64,000 bases of DNA. Origin: Bacteroidales bacterium. Lineage in GTDB: Bacteria; Bacteroidota; Bacteroidia; Bacteroidales; ML635J-15. A program made the position numbers and the translations under genes. The notes beneath the pieces were generated by a model, which worked only from the letters and a program-made list of their open reading frames with translations, made no database searches and was not told where the DNA came from. The stretch spans positions 62,001 to 126,000 of the forward strand of contig QKHS01000012.1 in NCBI GenBank assembly GCA_003249955.1, given 5' to 3'. Every line of letters starts with the position of its first letter. The stretch's first letter is position 1. Shown here piece after piece: positions 17,738 through 26,074 of the stretch.

Positions 17738-17757
17738 AAGCCTCAAAAGAGAGGCTT
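17738..17757 (-). terminator. Terminator of the 17785 gene
   Basis: AAGCCTC/GAGGCTT (17738-17744, 17751-17757) with a 6-base loop is followed on the minus strand by a run of T. Confidence 0.8.
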
Positions 17758-17784
17758 ATCTGGTTGTGATAATATTCTTATCTG

Positions 17785-18333
17785 TTAGTGGTTTCCACAG
17801 CCGCCATCTTTGTGATGTCCGCATCCTTCAGATTCTTTTTTATCACCACAGCATTTTGCATCTTTGTTTCCTCCGCTGCATTTTCCGCCACAGTTACATT
17901 CTTTAACTTCTTTAACTTCAACATAATAATTAACAGTAATGTCGTGATGAACTTCAGCATCTTCGTTTTCAACTTCTACAGATTTCAAAGTTCCAACCAT
18001 CATAACATGTTTGTCAACAAGATTTTTATCAAACTGGTCAATTCCTTCGCCGGCTTTACCTATGATCATTATTGAATCGTTTTCAGGATTTGCGATGAAA
18101 ATGTTTTTGCCGGAATGCTCACATACATGAATGCATTTTCCACATACTTTAACTTCTTTGTCAACAAAAGAATCCAGATTTGCAAGAAGAGAATCAACAG
18201 TAACCATATCTTTGCACATAGTTTGGTCACACTGTCCTTTGTCATTGGCAGTTTCTTCACTTTTCTTTGTTTCAGCATTGTTGCAGGCGAAAAAGAACAT
18301 CGCCGGAATTAATAGATAAAATAGTTTTTTCAT
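17785..18333 (-). CDS. Lipoprotein with OB-like domain and Cys/His-rich tail
   Basis: The 182-residue protein has a lipobox (FFAC, lipidated C17). Residues about 44-145 look like an OB-fold-type domain (VTVDSLLANLDSFVDKEV, then a CGKCIHVC metal-like cluster at 64-71, then VGTLKSVEVE). Residues 146-182 form a flexible tail with seven cysteines and three histidines among Gly and Lys (CNCGGKC, CCG, CGHHKDGGCG). This strongly suggests metal binding outside the inner membrane. Function is unknown; metal capture or redox roles are possible. It is last in a minus-strand run after the genes at 18355 and 18785 and is followed by a terminator. Confidence 0.75.
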   Translation of the reverse strand: MKKLFYLLIPAMFFFACNNAETKKSEETANDKGQCDQTMCKDMVTVDSLLANLDSFVDKEVKVCGKCIHVCEHSGKNIFIANPENDSIMIIGKAGEGIDQFDKNLVDKHVMMVGTLKSVEVENEDAEVHHDITVNYYVEVKEVKECNCGGKCSGGNKDAKCCGDKKESEGCGHHKDGGCGNH

Positions 18334-18354
18334 TCTTTAAAAGTTTAGGTTAAT

Positions 18355-18777
18355 TTATTTAGTAATTAGTTTACAATCTTCAATCTGCTCGACATCGAAC
18401 CTTATAAATTCCCATTCTGCATTATCGGAAGAAAATATTCCGGTATCGCTGGTGTTAAGCTCGAAAACAAGTCCGTTCATTTTTCCGGTTCTTGCTGTTT
18501 TGGCAGGAATACAGATTTCGACATCTCCGCTTTTGTATTTCTTTGTCAGGTCAGTGCTGTATTCAATTTCAAATTTTAAGTTTACAGGGTATTCGTTTGT
18601 GTTTTTCAACTTCAACCTTATCTGAGCAGGGCTTTCCTTATCGAAATATTTTTCGTGAACAACTTTGTAACTGATTTCTATTCCGTTTGATGCTTCCATT
18701 TTGTTTTTATATCCAAACTGGGCATTCATAACCGATGTGGTCAGCAAAAATGCTGATATTAAAAGTATTGCTCTCAT
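18355..18777 (-). CDS. Small secreted protein of unknown function
   Basis: The 140-residue protein has a signal peptide (cleavage near NAQ, residue 19) and a beta-rich mature part (IRLKLKNTNEYPVNLKFEIEY resembles an Ig-like sandwich). No family is recognised. It starts 7 bases after the serpin stop and ends 21 bases before the Cys/His-rich lipoprotein, so the three exported proteins are probably one transcript. Confidence 0.6.
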   Translation of the reverse strand: MRAILLISAFLLTTSVMNAQFGYKNKMEASNGIEISYKVVHEKYFDKESPAQIRLKLKNTNEYPVNLKFEIEYSTDLTKKYKSGDVEICIPAKTARTGKMNGLVFELNTSDTGIFSSDNAEWEFIRFDVEQIEDCKLITK

Positions 18778-18784
18778 TTTTGTA

Positions 18785-19963
18785 TTACATTACAGGATTG
18801 TTGAATTTGCCAAGAAACAAAACAGAACCTTTGAAATTTTCTTTGATAAGAAAAACGAAAGGACGGTTTAAGTTTATATAAACAGGTTGTTGTGCTGATT
18901 TCTCACGAACAACAACGGCTGTAGCTGCAGCAGCTTCGGTTCCTTTTTCATCAACTTCGATAAATGACTGATGAATAACCTCGTCAATCATCAAATCGCT
19001 GCGGCCGTTCATTTTGTTAAAGTTGGCACTGTTTGTAAAAGCAGTAACCATACCCATAGCCATCAACGGATTTTTAAGTTTGTATTTTGCTTCAATTTTG
19101 AATTTAGGCATCTGCAGGTCAACCAATTGCTCGGTTAGCAGATTCTCCATATTTGTAAAAGAAGCATAATTGAGGTCTTTACAAAAGTCATTTATCAAAG
19201 TTTCTTCTTTGGGTTGAATAATATACATTGATGCCTGGTTATCTTTATAAGGCAGTTCAATAATCAGAAAATCATCATTTTTGTAAAACCGGAGCTTTCC
19301 GCGCATATGCATAAATGCTGAAATATACTGGCGTTTTTCTCCGTAGAAAATCATTTGTCTGGTCTGTTCTTCAGGGAAAGCTGTAGCCCAGTCTGCTTTG
19401 AAATGGATAGCATTCAAAAGTACCAAACGGGTCAGTTCGTCGAGAGAATTCTGGTCTAAGAGTTCTTCGATTTTATTGTTGGTGTTATCCATAACCCATT
19501 TATTAATCTGCTGTCTTGCATCTTCCCGTTTTACAGCGTCTTTAAAGTCAGCCGTTTTAATAGTTGCCCCGTAGTCTTTAAGCAATGCAAAATAGGATTC
19601 GAGAAATTTATACTTTTCTTGAGCAACCGCAGCATTTACTATTGTGAAAATGCTTTGTTTGTTGTCGCGGTAGTGATTCAGCAATTCAGTAATTTCACGA
19701 TGAGACTCATCCTGATTTTTAGTGAATTTTAAAGTGTTTCTCATTTCCTTTGCCGTTTTCCCTTTAGCTCCGTCATATGTCATTGATAATGCCGATGAAA
19801 TACTGATGGGGCTGATGAAAACATTTGTTGTATCAGTTTCGCAGATCTTTGCAAAAAGCTCAAAAGCAAATTCATTATTATTGTTCACAATGTTGGTTTT
19901 CGTTTGAGCAAAAGCAACTGAAATAACGAACATACTTAAAACACAGACTGATAATTTTCTCAT
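18785..19963 (-). CDS. Secreted serpin (serine protease inhibitor)
   Basis: The 392-residue protein has a signal peptide (cleavage after AFAQ) and full serpin length. Landmarks are NNEFAFELFAKI, FISPISISSALSMTYDGAKG, VLLNAIHFKADW and the C-terminal NRPFVFLI. The reactive-centre loop begins at residue 336 (EVDEKGTEAAAATAVVV). Its small-residue hinge is the hallmark of inhibitory serpins; Arg353 is a candidate P1 residue but this is a guess. It would trap host, competitor or self proteases in the periplasm or outside. It lies 23 bases after pyrI on the same strand, an unexpected neighbour. Confidence 0.92.
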   Translation of the reverse strand: MRKLSVCVLSMFVISVAFAQTKTNIVNNNNEFAFELFAKICETDTTNVFISPISISSALSMTYDGAKGKTAKEMRNTLKFTKNQDESHREITELLNHYRDNKQSIFTIVNAAVAQEKYKFLESYFALLKDYGATIKTADFKDAVKREDARQQINKWVMDNTNNKIEELLDQNSLDELTRLVLLNAIHFKADWATAFPEEQTRQMIFYGEKRQYISAFMHMRGKLRFYKNDDFLIIELPYKDNQASMYIIQPKEETLINDFCKDLNYASFTNMENLLTEQLVDLQMPKFKIEAKYKLKNPLMAMGMVTAFTNSANFNKMNGRSDLMIDEVIHQSFIEVDEKGTEAAAATAVVVREKSAQQPVYINLNRPFVFLIKENFKGSVLFLGKFNNPVM

Positions 19964-19986
19964 ATTCCATTAATTTAAATACAGAA

Positions 19987-20445
19987 CTATCGTATTACTT
20001 CAATATTGTTCTGACCTGTTATTTTTTCGCAATAATAACATTTTAAATTAACTTTTCCATCTTTTACCTGAACATTAAATTTTGTTTCTACTTTTTCGTG
20101 ATTTGTAATACACTTCGGATTTATGCATTTAACGAATGTATTAATAGTCTCGGGAAGTTCAACCTTTGTTTTTTCGACTACCTGATAATCTCTGATGATA
20201 TTTATTACCGCATTTGGATCGATGAGCGCAATTTTGTTAACATCGTCCATTGACGGGAACTTATCAGCGATTTTAATAATAGCTTTTTTCCCGAATTTCT
20301 GACTGTCGAGATTATTACCGATAAAAATCTGTGTGTCTAAATTTTCGATTCCGATAATTGATAAAATTTTATATAAATTTTCGGCTTTTATATGGTCTAT
20401 AACAGTGCCTTTCTCAATTGCTTTAACTTTTAATTCGCTTTTCAT
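19987..20445 (-). CDS. pyrI: Aspartate carbamoyltransferase regulatory subunit
   Basis: The 152-residue protein matches PyrI in length. Its allosteric domain (residues 1-95) is followed by a zinc domain with C107, C112, C136 and C139 (CINPKC and CYYC). It binds CTP/ATP and the catalytic trimer to tune pyrimidine synthesis. It lies 37 bases downstream of pyrB, the normal pyrBI order. Confidence 0.95.
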   Translation of the reverse strand: MKSELKVKAIEKGTVIDHIKAENLYKILSIIGIENLDTQIFIGNNLDSQKFGKKAIIKIADKFPSMDDVNKIALIDPNAVINIIRDYQVVEKTKVELPETINTFVKCINPKCITNHEKVETKFNVQVKDGKVNLKCYYCEKITGQNNIEVIR

Positions 20446-20482
20446 ATTTGTATTTTTTAACTTTTAAACCTGAATATTTATA

Positions 20483-21391
20483 TTATCTGATACCAAGAAT
20501 GTGACACATAAGAGCCATTCTGGCATAAACCCCGTTTTCAGCCTGCTCAAAATAGTAAGCTTTAGGATTCGGGTCAACATCAGTGTCTATTTCGTTTACT
20601 CTTGGTAGCGGGTGCAAAATTCTGAGATTATCTTTAGTCCCTTCAAGCATTTTGTTTTTAAGTACATAAGCATTTTTTACTTTTTCATATTCCATAGGGT
20701 CAGAAAATCTTTCACGCTGAACTCTTGTTACATAAATTATATCTGCATGTTTTATGCTTTCGTTAAGTTCATCATGCTCGTAATATTTGATTCCTTTTTC
20801 GTCAAGAAAATCTTTGTATTCCTGAGGCATTCTTAGCAGAGGCGGAGATACAAAGTTGAAAACAGGATTGAATTCTGACATAGCCTGTAATAATGAATGA
20901 ACAGTTCTGCCATGTTTTAAGTCGCCAACCAGAAATAAATTTATGTTTTCTAAAGTACCCTGGGTTTTACGGATAGAATACAGGTCGAGCAAACATTGTG
21001 TAGGATGCTGATTAGACCCGTCACCTGCATTTATTATCGGTTTGTCCGATACAGTGCTGGCATACCTTGCACTACCTTCAATCGGGTGACGCATAACAAT
21101 CAGGTCGGCATATTTGCTTACTGTAAGGATAGTGTCTTTTAATGATTCTCCTTTTGCAACACTGGTATTTGCAGCTTCGCTGAAACCTATTACTTTTCCG
21201 CCTAGGCGCTGAATGGCTGTTTCGAAGCTTAAGCGTGTACGGGTTGACGGTTCAAAAAACAAAGATGCGATAACGTGGTTCTCAAGAAGTTTGTGATTTG
21301 GATTCTTTTGAAATTCTTCAGCTAGGTCAAGAATTTTAAAATACTCTTCTTTTGTGTAGTCATTGATTGAGACAAGGCTTTTGTTTTTCAT
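20483..21391 (-). CDS. pyrB: Aspartate carbamoyltransferase catalytic subunit
   Basis: The 302-residue cytosolic enzyme carries the carbamoyl-phosphate motif STRTR (49-53) in [13 protein letters not shown], the 80s-loop KGESLKDT, and HPLPRVNEI near the C-terminus. It joins carbamoyl phosphate to aspartate in the second step of UMP synthesis. It is followed by pyrI, and an FKBP gene with its own terminator lies upstream. Confidence 0.95.
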   Translation of the reverse strand: MKNKSLVSINDYTKEEYFKILDLAEEFQKNPNHKLLENHVIASLFFEPSTRTRLSFETAIQRLGGKVIGFSEAANTSVAKGESLKDTILTVSKYADLIVMRHPIEGSARYASTVSDKPIINAGDGSNQHPTQCLLDLYSIRKTQGTLENINLFLVGDLKHGRTVHSLLQAMSEFNPVFNFVSPPLLRMPQEYKDFLDEKGIKYYEHDELNESIKHADIIYVTRVQRERFSDPMEYEKVKNAYVLKNKMLEGTKDNLRILHPLPRVNEIDTDVDPNPKAYYFEQAENGVYARMALMCHILGIR

Positions 21392-21433
21392 TTCAATTAT
21401 ATTTAGGTTAACATTAAATTTTTTTACAAAAAA

Positions 21434-21456
21434 AAACCGAAGATAAACTTCGGTTT
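21434..21456 (-). terminator. Terminator of the FKBP gene
   Basis: AAACCGAAG/CTTCGGTTT (21434-21442, 21448-21456) with a 5-base loop is followed on the minus strand by a T-run, 6 bases past the FKBP stop. It separates that gene from pyrB. Confidence 0.85.
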
Positions 21457-21462
21457 CAATAA

Positions 21463-22161
21463 TTATTTTTCTATTCCAAGTAATTCAACTTCAAATATAA
21501 GAGTCTCGAATGGCCCGATAACCTGACCGGCTCCTCTCTCTCCGTATGCGAGATTATAAGGAATGTAGAATTTGAATTTTGACCCTACCGGCATAAGCTG
21601 TAAACCTTCAGTCCAACCTTTAATAACTCCGTTAAGCGGGAAAGAAATAGGTTCTCCGCGGTCATAAGAACTGTCAAATACTGTTCCGTCAAGTAATGTA
21701 CCTTTATAATGTGTTTTTACTGTATTGCTTATTGTCGGTTTTGGACCTGTTCCCATAACAAGAACTTCATATTGTAATCCACTGGCGGTAGTAGTAACAC
21801 CTTCGCGTTTTCCGTTTTCTTTAAGGAAAGCTTCTCCTTCTTTTACTTTATCGCCTGACTGAGCTTTTTGCATTTCAGTAAAAAATTCCTGAACGATTTT
21901 ATCAGTTACAGCTATATCCAGTTTCGCATTTTTTGCAATCTGATCTTTTATCCCTTCAAGAATCAAATCAATATTCATGATTGTGTCTAATCCTTGTTTT
22001 GCAAAATTGTCACCTATCTGCATCCCGATAGCGTAACTGGCTGAGTCAACCTGACTTGTTAATTCAATTTTTTTGTTTTCCACTTTCTTTTGAGATTTGC
22101 ATGACCATGCTGATACTGAGAAGATCAAGGCCATAATTAATAATACCGAAATATTTTTCAT
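21463..22161 (-). CDS. FKBP-type peptidyl-prolyl isomerase, lipoprotein
   Basis: The start was taken at the ATG at 22161 (232 residues), because it begins a proper signal peptide with a lipobox-like WSC ([21 protein letters not shown]). The longer frame upstream is hydrophobic noise. Residues about 30-120 match the FKBP N-terminal dimer domain ([17 protein letters not shown]), and 130-232 the FKBP fold ([39 protein letters not shown]). This is the FkpA/Mip-like type that helps fold envelope proteins. Confidence 0.9.
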   Translation of the reverse strand: MKNISVLLIMALIFSVSAWSCKSQKKVENKKIELTSQVDSASYAIGMQIGDNFAKQGLDTIMNIDLILEGIKDQIAKNAKLDIAVTDKIVQEFFTEMQKAQSGDKVKEGEAFLKENGKREGVTTTASGLQYEVLVMGTGPKPTISNTVKTHYKGTLLDGTVFDSSYDRGEPISFPLNGVIKGWTEGLQLMPVGSKFKFYIPYNLAYGERGAGQVIGPFETLIFEVELLGIEK

Positions 22162-22382
22162 AAACTGAAGTTTAAAATTCGTGCGAAATAACAGCTTTAT
22201 TCTTAAAACTCCAATTTTATTTTCAAAAAATAATAAAAACTTATTAACCGGAGCTAAAATCAACAAACACAGAGAGTACTGACAGATAATGTTAATAACG
22301 GAATTGTTAATAAGTATAATTATAAACAATCTACAGATAACTGATTAACAACTTGTTGACAAATTATTGTAATTTATTTGAA

Positions 22383-23192
22383 TTATTTTTTAGGAATAAA
22401 CATTCTCATTACAAAATAGTCCATTATTTTGGGAGGAAGAATTATAAGAAGGAATTTAATAAGTTTCGCTTCTTTGGTAACCAGATATCTGTTACGCGGA
22501 TTTTTTGCAGTTGCCGCCCTGTATATTGTTTTCGCACATCCTTCTGCAGTTCCGCCTTTTACAGATTTCCCCGAACCTGTAAGCCCTTTTACAAGGTTGC
22601 CGTAGGGACCGGAGTCTTCTATTACAACATTGTTATTTACCGTATTGGCAAAACCTGTTTTTATCGGCCCCGGTTCAATTATAGAAACTTTTATGCCGAA
22701 TTGTTTTACTTCCCAGCGTAATGAATCTGAGATAGCCTCAACTGCAAATTTACTTGCAGAATACCAGCCTCCGCCGGGCATCGAAGTTTTACCGGCTATT
22801 GAAGAAACATTAATAATCCTGCCGTTACGGTTTTTGCGCATTTCAGGCAATATCGCACGGGTTACCGAGGCTAAACCAAAAACATTTGTTTCAAACTGAG
22901 CTTTTGCTTTATTATCAGGAGTTTCTTCAATAGTTCCGAATTGTCCGAAGCCTGCGTTATTAACAAGCACATCAATCTTTAATCCGTTATTAACAATGTG
23001 TGTTACTAAGTTGTTGATATCCTGAGGATTGGTGATGTCGGTTTTGATAATTTCTGCTCCTGCGGATTTTAAATTATTTAATTTTTCTTCATTTCTTCCT
23101 GTTGCAATAACTTTCCATGATTTGCCAAGAAACTGCTTTACTGTTGCTTCGCCGATTCCACTGGTTGCTCCGGTTATAAGAATTGTTTTCAT
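22383..23192 (-). CDS. Short-chain dehydrogenase/reductase
   Basis: The 269-residue cytosolic Rossmann protein has TGATSGIG (7-14) for cofactor binding, the structural NNAG, an active-site Ser in NVSS and the YSASK catalytic pair. GRN after the second strand suggests NADP preference, as in many classical SDRs. The substrate is unknown. It lies alone between the FKBP gene and the PHP gene, with an inverted repeat upstream. Confidence 0.88.
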   Translation of the reverse strand: MKTILITGATSGIGEATVKQFLGKSWKVIATGRNEEKLNNLKSAGAEIIKTDITNPQDINNLVTHIVNNGLKIDVLVNNAGFGQFGTIEETPDNKAKAQFETNVFGLASVTRAILPEMRKNRNGRIINVSSIAGKTSMPGGGWYSASKFAVEAISDSLRWEVKQFGIKVSIIEPGPIKTGFANTVNNNVVIEDSGPYGNLVKGLTGSGKSVKGGTAEGCAKTIYRAATAKNPRNRYLVTKEAKLIKFLLIILPPKIMDYFVMRMFIPKK

Positions 23193-23228
23193 CGTTTTAA
23201 AATGATTCGTTTTTTTGAAATGTTGTGA

Positions 23229-23275
23229 TATACCTGTTTTGTGTTGTTAAGTAAAACTGAAACAAAACAGGTATA
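23229..23275 (-). terminator. Inverted repeat after the PHP gene
   Basis: TATACCTGTTTTG (23229-23241) and CAAAACAGGTATA (23263-23275) are perfect complements with a 21-base loop, 18 bases past the PHP gene stop. There is no long T-tract, so it may be a weak terminator or an operator for the SDR gene. Confidence 0.5.
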
Positions 23276-23292
23276 TGTGTATATGTTCAGGA

Positions 23293-24381
23293 TTACAATT
23301 CCAGTTGAAAATCTAATTGTTGGTCAACGTTATAAATATAATTTTCAATCTTGAAATTTATTGATTTGAATTTTCCTTTTGACAAATCAACATGAAAATG
23401 AATGTTCGATTTTGCTCCAATAGTAAGAACTTTTGGAACAGTCCTTCTTGGCAGGCCAGGATCTGCAAGCATAATTACCGGACATGAGGAATTGTTTGTA
23501 ATGTCAAAAAACATCTTGTTCTCTTCTTTGTCAAATCTTTTGGTAATAGTAAGTGAATTGTCAAGCATTTCGTAAAGCAGTTCTTTATCACCATAAAGCG
23601 TTTCGTTGAAAAACAACAGGGTAAGCTTTTTATCCAAAGCTTTTCTTATCGCATTTTCATCATTTTCTTTTGCAAAAACAAGTGTGACAGGGCGGTGTTT
23701 TTCAAATTTACTCATTTCGGTTGTAGAATGAACGTCAGAACCTCCCAGCATTGTAAGATCTTTGTCCATAGCCCATTTAAAAGCTTCGGGACAGTATTGG
23801 CTGAAGTTAACAACCTCTATTCCCTGAATATATCCTTTTTCGTAAAGTCTGGTATGTATGTCAAACCAAACTACAGTATCGGGTTGCTGAGCTTTCCAGC
23901 ACGGATGATTCCAGTAAACAAAAGCTCCCTGATTGTTTGCTTCGGCAACAACATCCTCAACCGAATCCAGAATAAGTTTGTTGGCATCAGTAATAAAAAG
24001 CGCATTAAGATGTCCGGGAGGCATGTCTCTTGTTATTTCGGCACCGTGAATAACAGTTATTCCGTATTCATTACCCGCTTTTTTTGCAATTTCGTAAGAA
24101 CGGTTGTAGTCGCCCTGAATATCTTCTTTGTGTGGCCTGTATTCCAGATGGTCGGTTATGGCAATTACATCAAGCCCGTCGTGAATAGCTTCCAGAACTC
24201 TGTATTCCGGCCACACCTGTCCGTCTGAAAAAACAGTGTGGATATGGAAATCACATTTAAGTGTTTTTAATCCTTTTATATCGGGAAAATATAATTCTGA
24301 CTCCTGTCTGTGGTATTGTGCAAAAAGAGAAATGCCGGCAAAAACCAGCATGATAACTAAAAATAATTTATTTTTTTTCAT
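23293..24381 (-). CDS. Secreted PHP-domain phosphoesterase
   Basis: The 362-residue protein has a signal peptide (cleavage after FAQ, residue 22). It has a PHP metal site: DFHIHTVFSDG (H46, H48, D53), ITDHLEYRPH near residue 76, a central E-containing GAEITRD and the later GGSDVH. PHP enzymes hydrolyse phosphoesters with two or three metal ions. Family members near histidinol phosphatase are usually cytosolic, so the exported location is notable; the substrate is unknown. It starts 8 bases after the 55-residue gene of the zeta-like pair, so all three may be co-transcribed. Confidence 0.85.
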   Translation of the reverse strand: MKKNKLFLVIMLVFAGISLFAQYHRQESELYFPDIKGLKTLKCDFHIHTVFSDGQVWPEYRVLEAIHDGLDVIAITDHLEYRPHKEDIQGDYNRSYEIAKKAGNEYGITVIHGAEITRDMPPGHLNALFITDANKLILDSVEDVVAEANNQGAFVYWNHPCWKAQQPDTVVWFDIHTRLYEKGYIQGIEVVNFSQYCPEAFKWAMDKDLTMLGGSDVHSTTEMSKFEKHRPVTLVFAKENDENAIRKALDKKLTLLFFNETLYGDKELLYEMLDNSLTITKRFDKEENKMFFDITNNSSCPVIMLADPGLPRRTVPKVLTIGAKSNIHFHVDLSKGKFKSINFKIENYIYNVDQQLDFQLEL

Positions 24382-24389
24382 GAATGAAT

Positions 24390-24557
24390 TTATTTTTTGT
24401 CCATAAAATCTTTGGCTTTGACCAAGACTACTTTGCCGTTTTTTGAAACAGCAATATCTCCGTCTTCTTTCACTTTTGTTTCAAGAAGCCTTCTGTAAGC
24501 CGAGTCAATACCTTTAAGTATTTTAATTTTCATATCTACAATTTCTTCTTTGCTCAT
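24390..24557 (-). CDS. Small partner of zeta-like kinase (possible antitoxin)
   Basis: This 55-residue gene is short and easily missed. It starts MSKEEIVDMKIKILKG and contains the strand GDIAVSKNGKVVLVKA. Its ATG overlaps the stop of the zeta-like kinase gene in an ATGA quartet (24554-24557), which means tight coupling. It is charged and has an even helix-strand pattern. An antitoxin or regulatory-partner role is inferred from the coupling alone; classic epsilon antitoxins lie upstream of zeta, not downstream. No family is recognised with certainty. Confidence 0.65.
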   Translation of the reverse strand: MSKEEIVDMKIKILKGIDSAYRRLLETKVKEDGDIAVSKNGKVVLVKAKDFMDKK

Positions 24558-25120
24558 GTTGTTAGTATTTTTTGAAAAATTTCAGTATTGTGAATATCCG
24601 AAGATTCATTTTTAATGCCTTCTGCAATAAGATTAAACGGTGGAATTGAATTGTCAATAATCATCCAGAAGTCAGCAATGTCAATGTATAACTTTTTCAG
24701 GTTTCGTATGCCTGATCTGTATCTTCTGTAAATAACTTCTGCAGGGATATTGTGGCCGCCGGTTTCTACTCTGTTCTTAACTCTTTCCATAGCAAGTTCA
24801 GGCGAATTTAACCAGAAGAAAATCAAAGTGACAAAATATCCTTTTTCTTTGGCATTTTTAATGAATTTAACGTAAGTTTTTGATGCAAGAGTGGTTTCCA
24901 GTGCAAAATCGACCTGAAGATTTGTTAACTCTTTTATGCGGTGAAGCATAATTCGTCCGGCATCTATTGAGGCCTTCTCGGGTTGAAAAGGAGAGAGGCC
25001 TTTTGCAATTTCATCAGCGTTTACAAATTCATGGCAGTTTAACATTTCAGGCAACATAGAGTAGGAAGCAGTGGTTTTTCCTGCTCCGTTACATCCGGCT
25101 ATGATATATAAGTTTGCCAT
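24554..25120 (-). CDS. Zeta toxin-family P-loop kinase
   Basis: The start was taken at the ATG at 25120 (188 residues). The longer frame to 25138 overlaps the -7 promoter element, so it cannot be right. The Walker A is GCNGAGKTT (9-17), followed by the zeta-like NADEIAKGLSP, the ALETTLAS segment and ARg-rich RYRSG. Zeta toxins phosphorylate UDP-N-acetylglucosamine or related sugars and block wall synthesis. Many chromosomal relatives are not toxic, so this is a family call. It is followed by an overlapping 55-residue gene. Confidence 0.75.
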   Translation of the reverse strand: MANLYIIAGCNGAGKTTASYSMLPEMLNCHEFVNADEIAKGLSPFQPEKASIDAGRIMLHRIKELTNLQVDFALETTLASKTYVKFIKNAKEKGYFVTLIFFWLNSPELAMERVKNRVETGGHNIPAEVIYRRYRSGIRNLKKLYIDIADFWMIIDNSIPPFNLIAEGIKNESSDIHNTEIFQKILTT

Positions 25121-25135
25121 AAAAACTGATTTATG

Positions 25136-25170
25136 CAAATATAGTTAAATAACAGCGGCGGCCACACAAA
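25136..25170 (-). promoter_or_regulatory. Promoter of the zeta-like kinase operon
   Basis: The minus strand has TTTG (25170-25167), 23 bases, then TATATTTG (25143-25136), and the ATG follows at 25120. This fits the Bacteroidota consensus and decides the start codon. Confidence 0.6.
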
Positions 25171-25211
25171 TGTTGTGAGAAAATGTTAACAATGGTTGAA
25201 AACCGGTTGAT

Positions 25212-25925
25212 TTAAACGCTTTTTTCTTTTGTTGCAGGCTTTTTCATTTTCATCTGCAATATGTCCACCATCAGAGAGAAAAACATTGCAAAATAAATAT
25301 ATCCTTTGGGGATTTCCAGCCCGAATCCTTCTGTTACAAGAGAAAATCCTATCAGCAGTAAAAAAGCAAGAGCCAGCATTTTAAATGCAGGATGAGTACT
25401 TACAAATTTACTTATAGGGTATGCTGCAAACATCATTATTCCCACCGTTACAACAATTGCAATGTACATTATCCAAAGGTGCTCAGCAAGCCCGACAGCA
25501 GTAATTATTGAATCAAGAGAAAATACCATATCCATAACAAATATCTGCAACAGTATTCCTGTAAAGGTCCCAGCAGTATTTTTTGAAGGGTATACATCTT
25601 CGTCGCCTTCCATTTTATGATAAATTTCGGAAGCTGCTTTGTAAAGTAAAAATATCCCGCCAACAATCAGAATAATGTCTTTCCCGGAAAAACCTTCTCC
25701 GAACAGTTTAAACAAATCGTCTTTCAATCTTAAAATAATTGAAATAAGAGATAATAATAAGAGTCTTGAAATCATTGCAATAACTAAGCCCAAACGAATA
25801 GCCTTTTTCTGCTTGTTTTGAGGTAAACGTTGTGCAAGAATTGAAATAAAGATAACATTGTCAATCCCGAGCACAGTTTCCAATGCTATAAGTGTTAGCA
25901 GAGAGATAATAATTTCGTAAACCAT
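25212..25925 (-). CDS. TerC-family integral membrane protein
   Basis: The start was taken at the ATG at 25925 (237 residues), because a -7 element at 25941-25948 lies inside the longer frame to 26018. The protein has about seven membrane helices and the TerC signatures ALETVLGIDNVIFIS (residues 14-28) and MDMVFSLDSIITA, whose acidic residues lie in membrane segments. The family is linked to tellurium resistance and to metal (Mn) export during protein secretion. It diverges from the PDH operon. Confidence 0.88.
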   Translation of the reverse strand: MVYEIIISLLTLIALETVLGIDNVIFISILAQRLPQNKQKKAIRLGLVIAMISRLLLLSLISIILRLKDDLFKLFGEGFSGKDIILIVGGIFLLYKAASEIYHKMEGDEDVYPSKNTAGTFTGILLQIFVMDMVFSLDSIITAVGLAEHLWIMYIAIVVTVGIMMFAAYPISKFVSTHPAFKMLALAFLLLIGFSLVTEGFGLEIPKGYIYFAMFFSLMVDILQMKMKKPATKEKSV

Positions 25926-25940
25926 TCTTTTATTTTTTTG

Positions 25941-25948
25941 CAAAAATA
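25941..25948 (-). promoter_or_regulatory. -7 element of the TerC gene
   Basis: The minus strand reads TATTTTTG 16 bases before the ATG at 25925. It supports the shorter start. Confidence 0.55.
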
Positions 25949-26074
25949 ATATTATCGGATAAATAAAATGACTTGCAAGATAAGATTTTGGTAGTAAAAA
26001 CGGAATATTTATACCCATATAAACATTTGGTCGTTTTTCTGGTTATTTAAACGAATTCTAAAATACACAAGATT

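Noticed and set aside
17778-17972. 64-residue minus frame overlapping the Cys/His lipoprotein
   Set aside because: Out-of-frame shadow of the lipoprotein tail, whose own frame has the lipobox and cysteine pattern.
22162-22382. Possible replication origin in the AT-rich gap before the FKBP gene
   Set aside because: Repeated TTAATAA-like words occur, but there are no clear DnaA boxes and no dnaA or related gene nearby.
22353-22721. 122-residue plus-strand frame opposite the SDR gene
   Set aside because: Shadow of a well-supported SDR with intact motifs.
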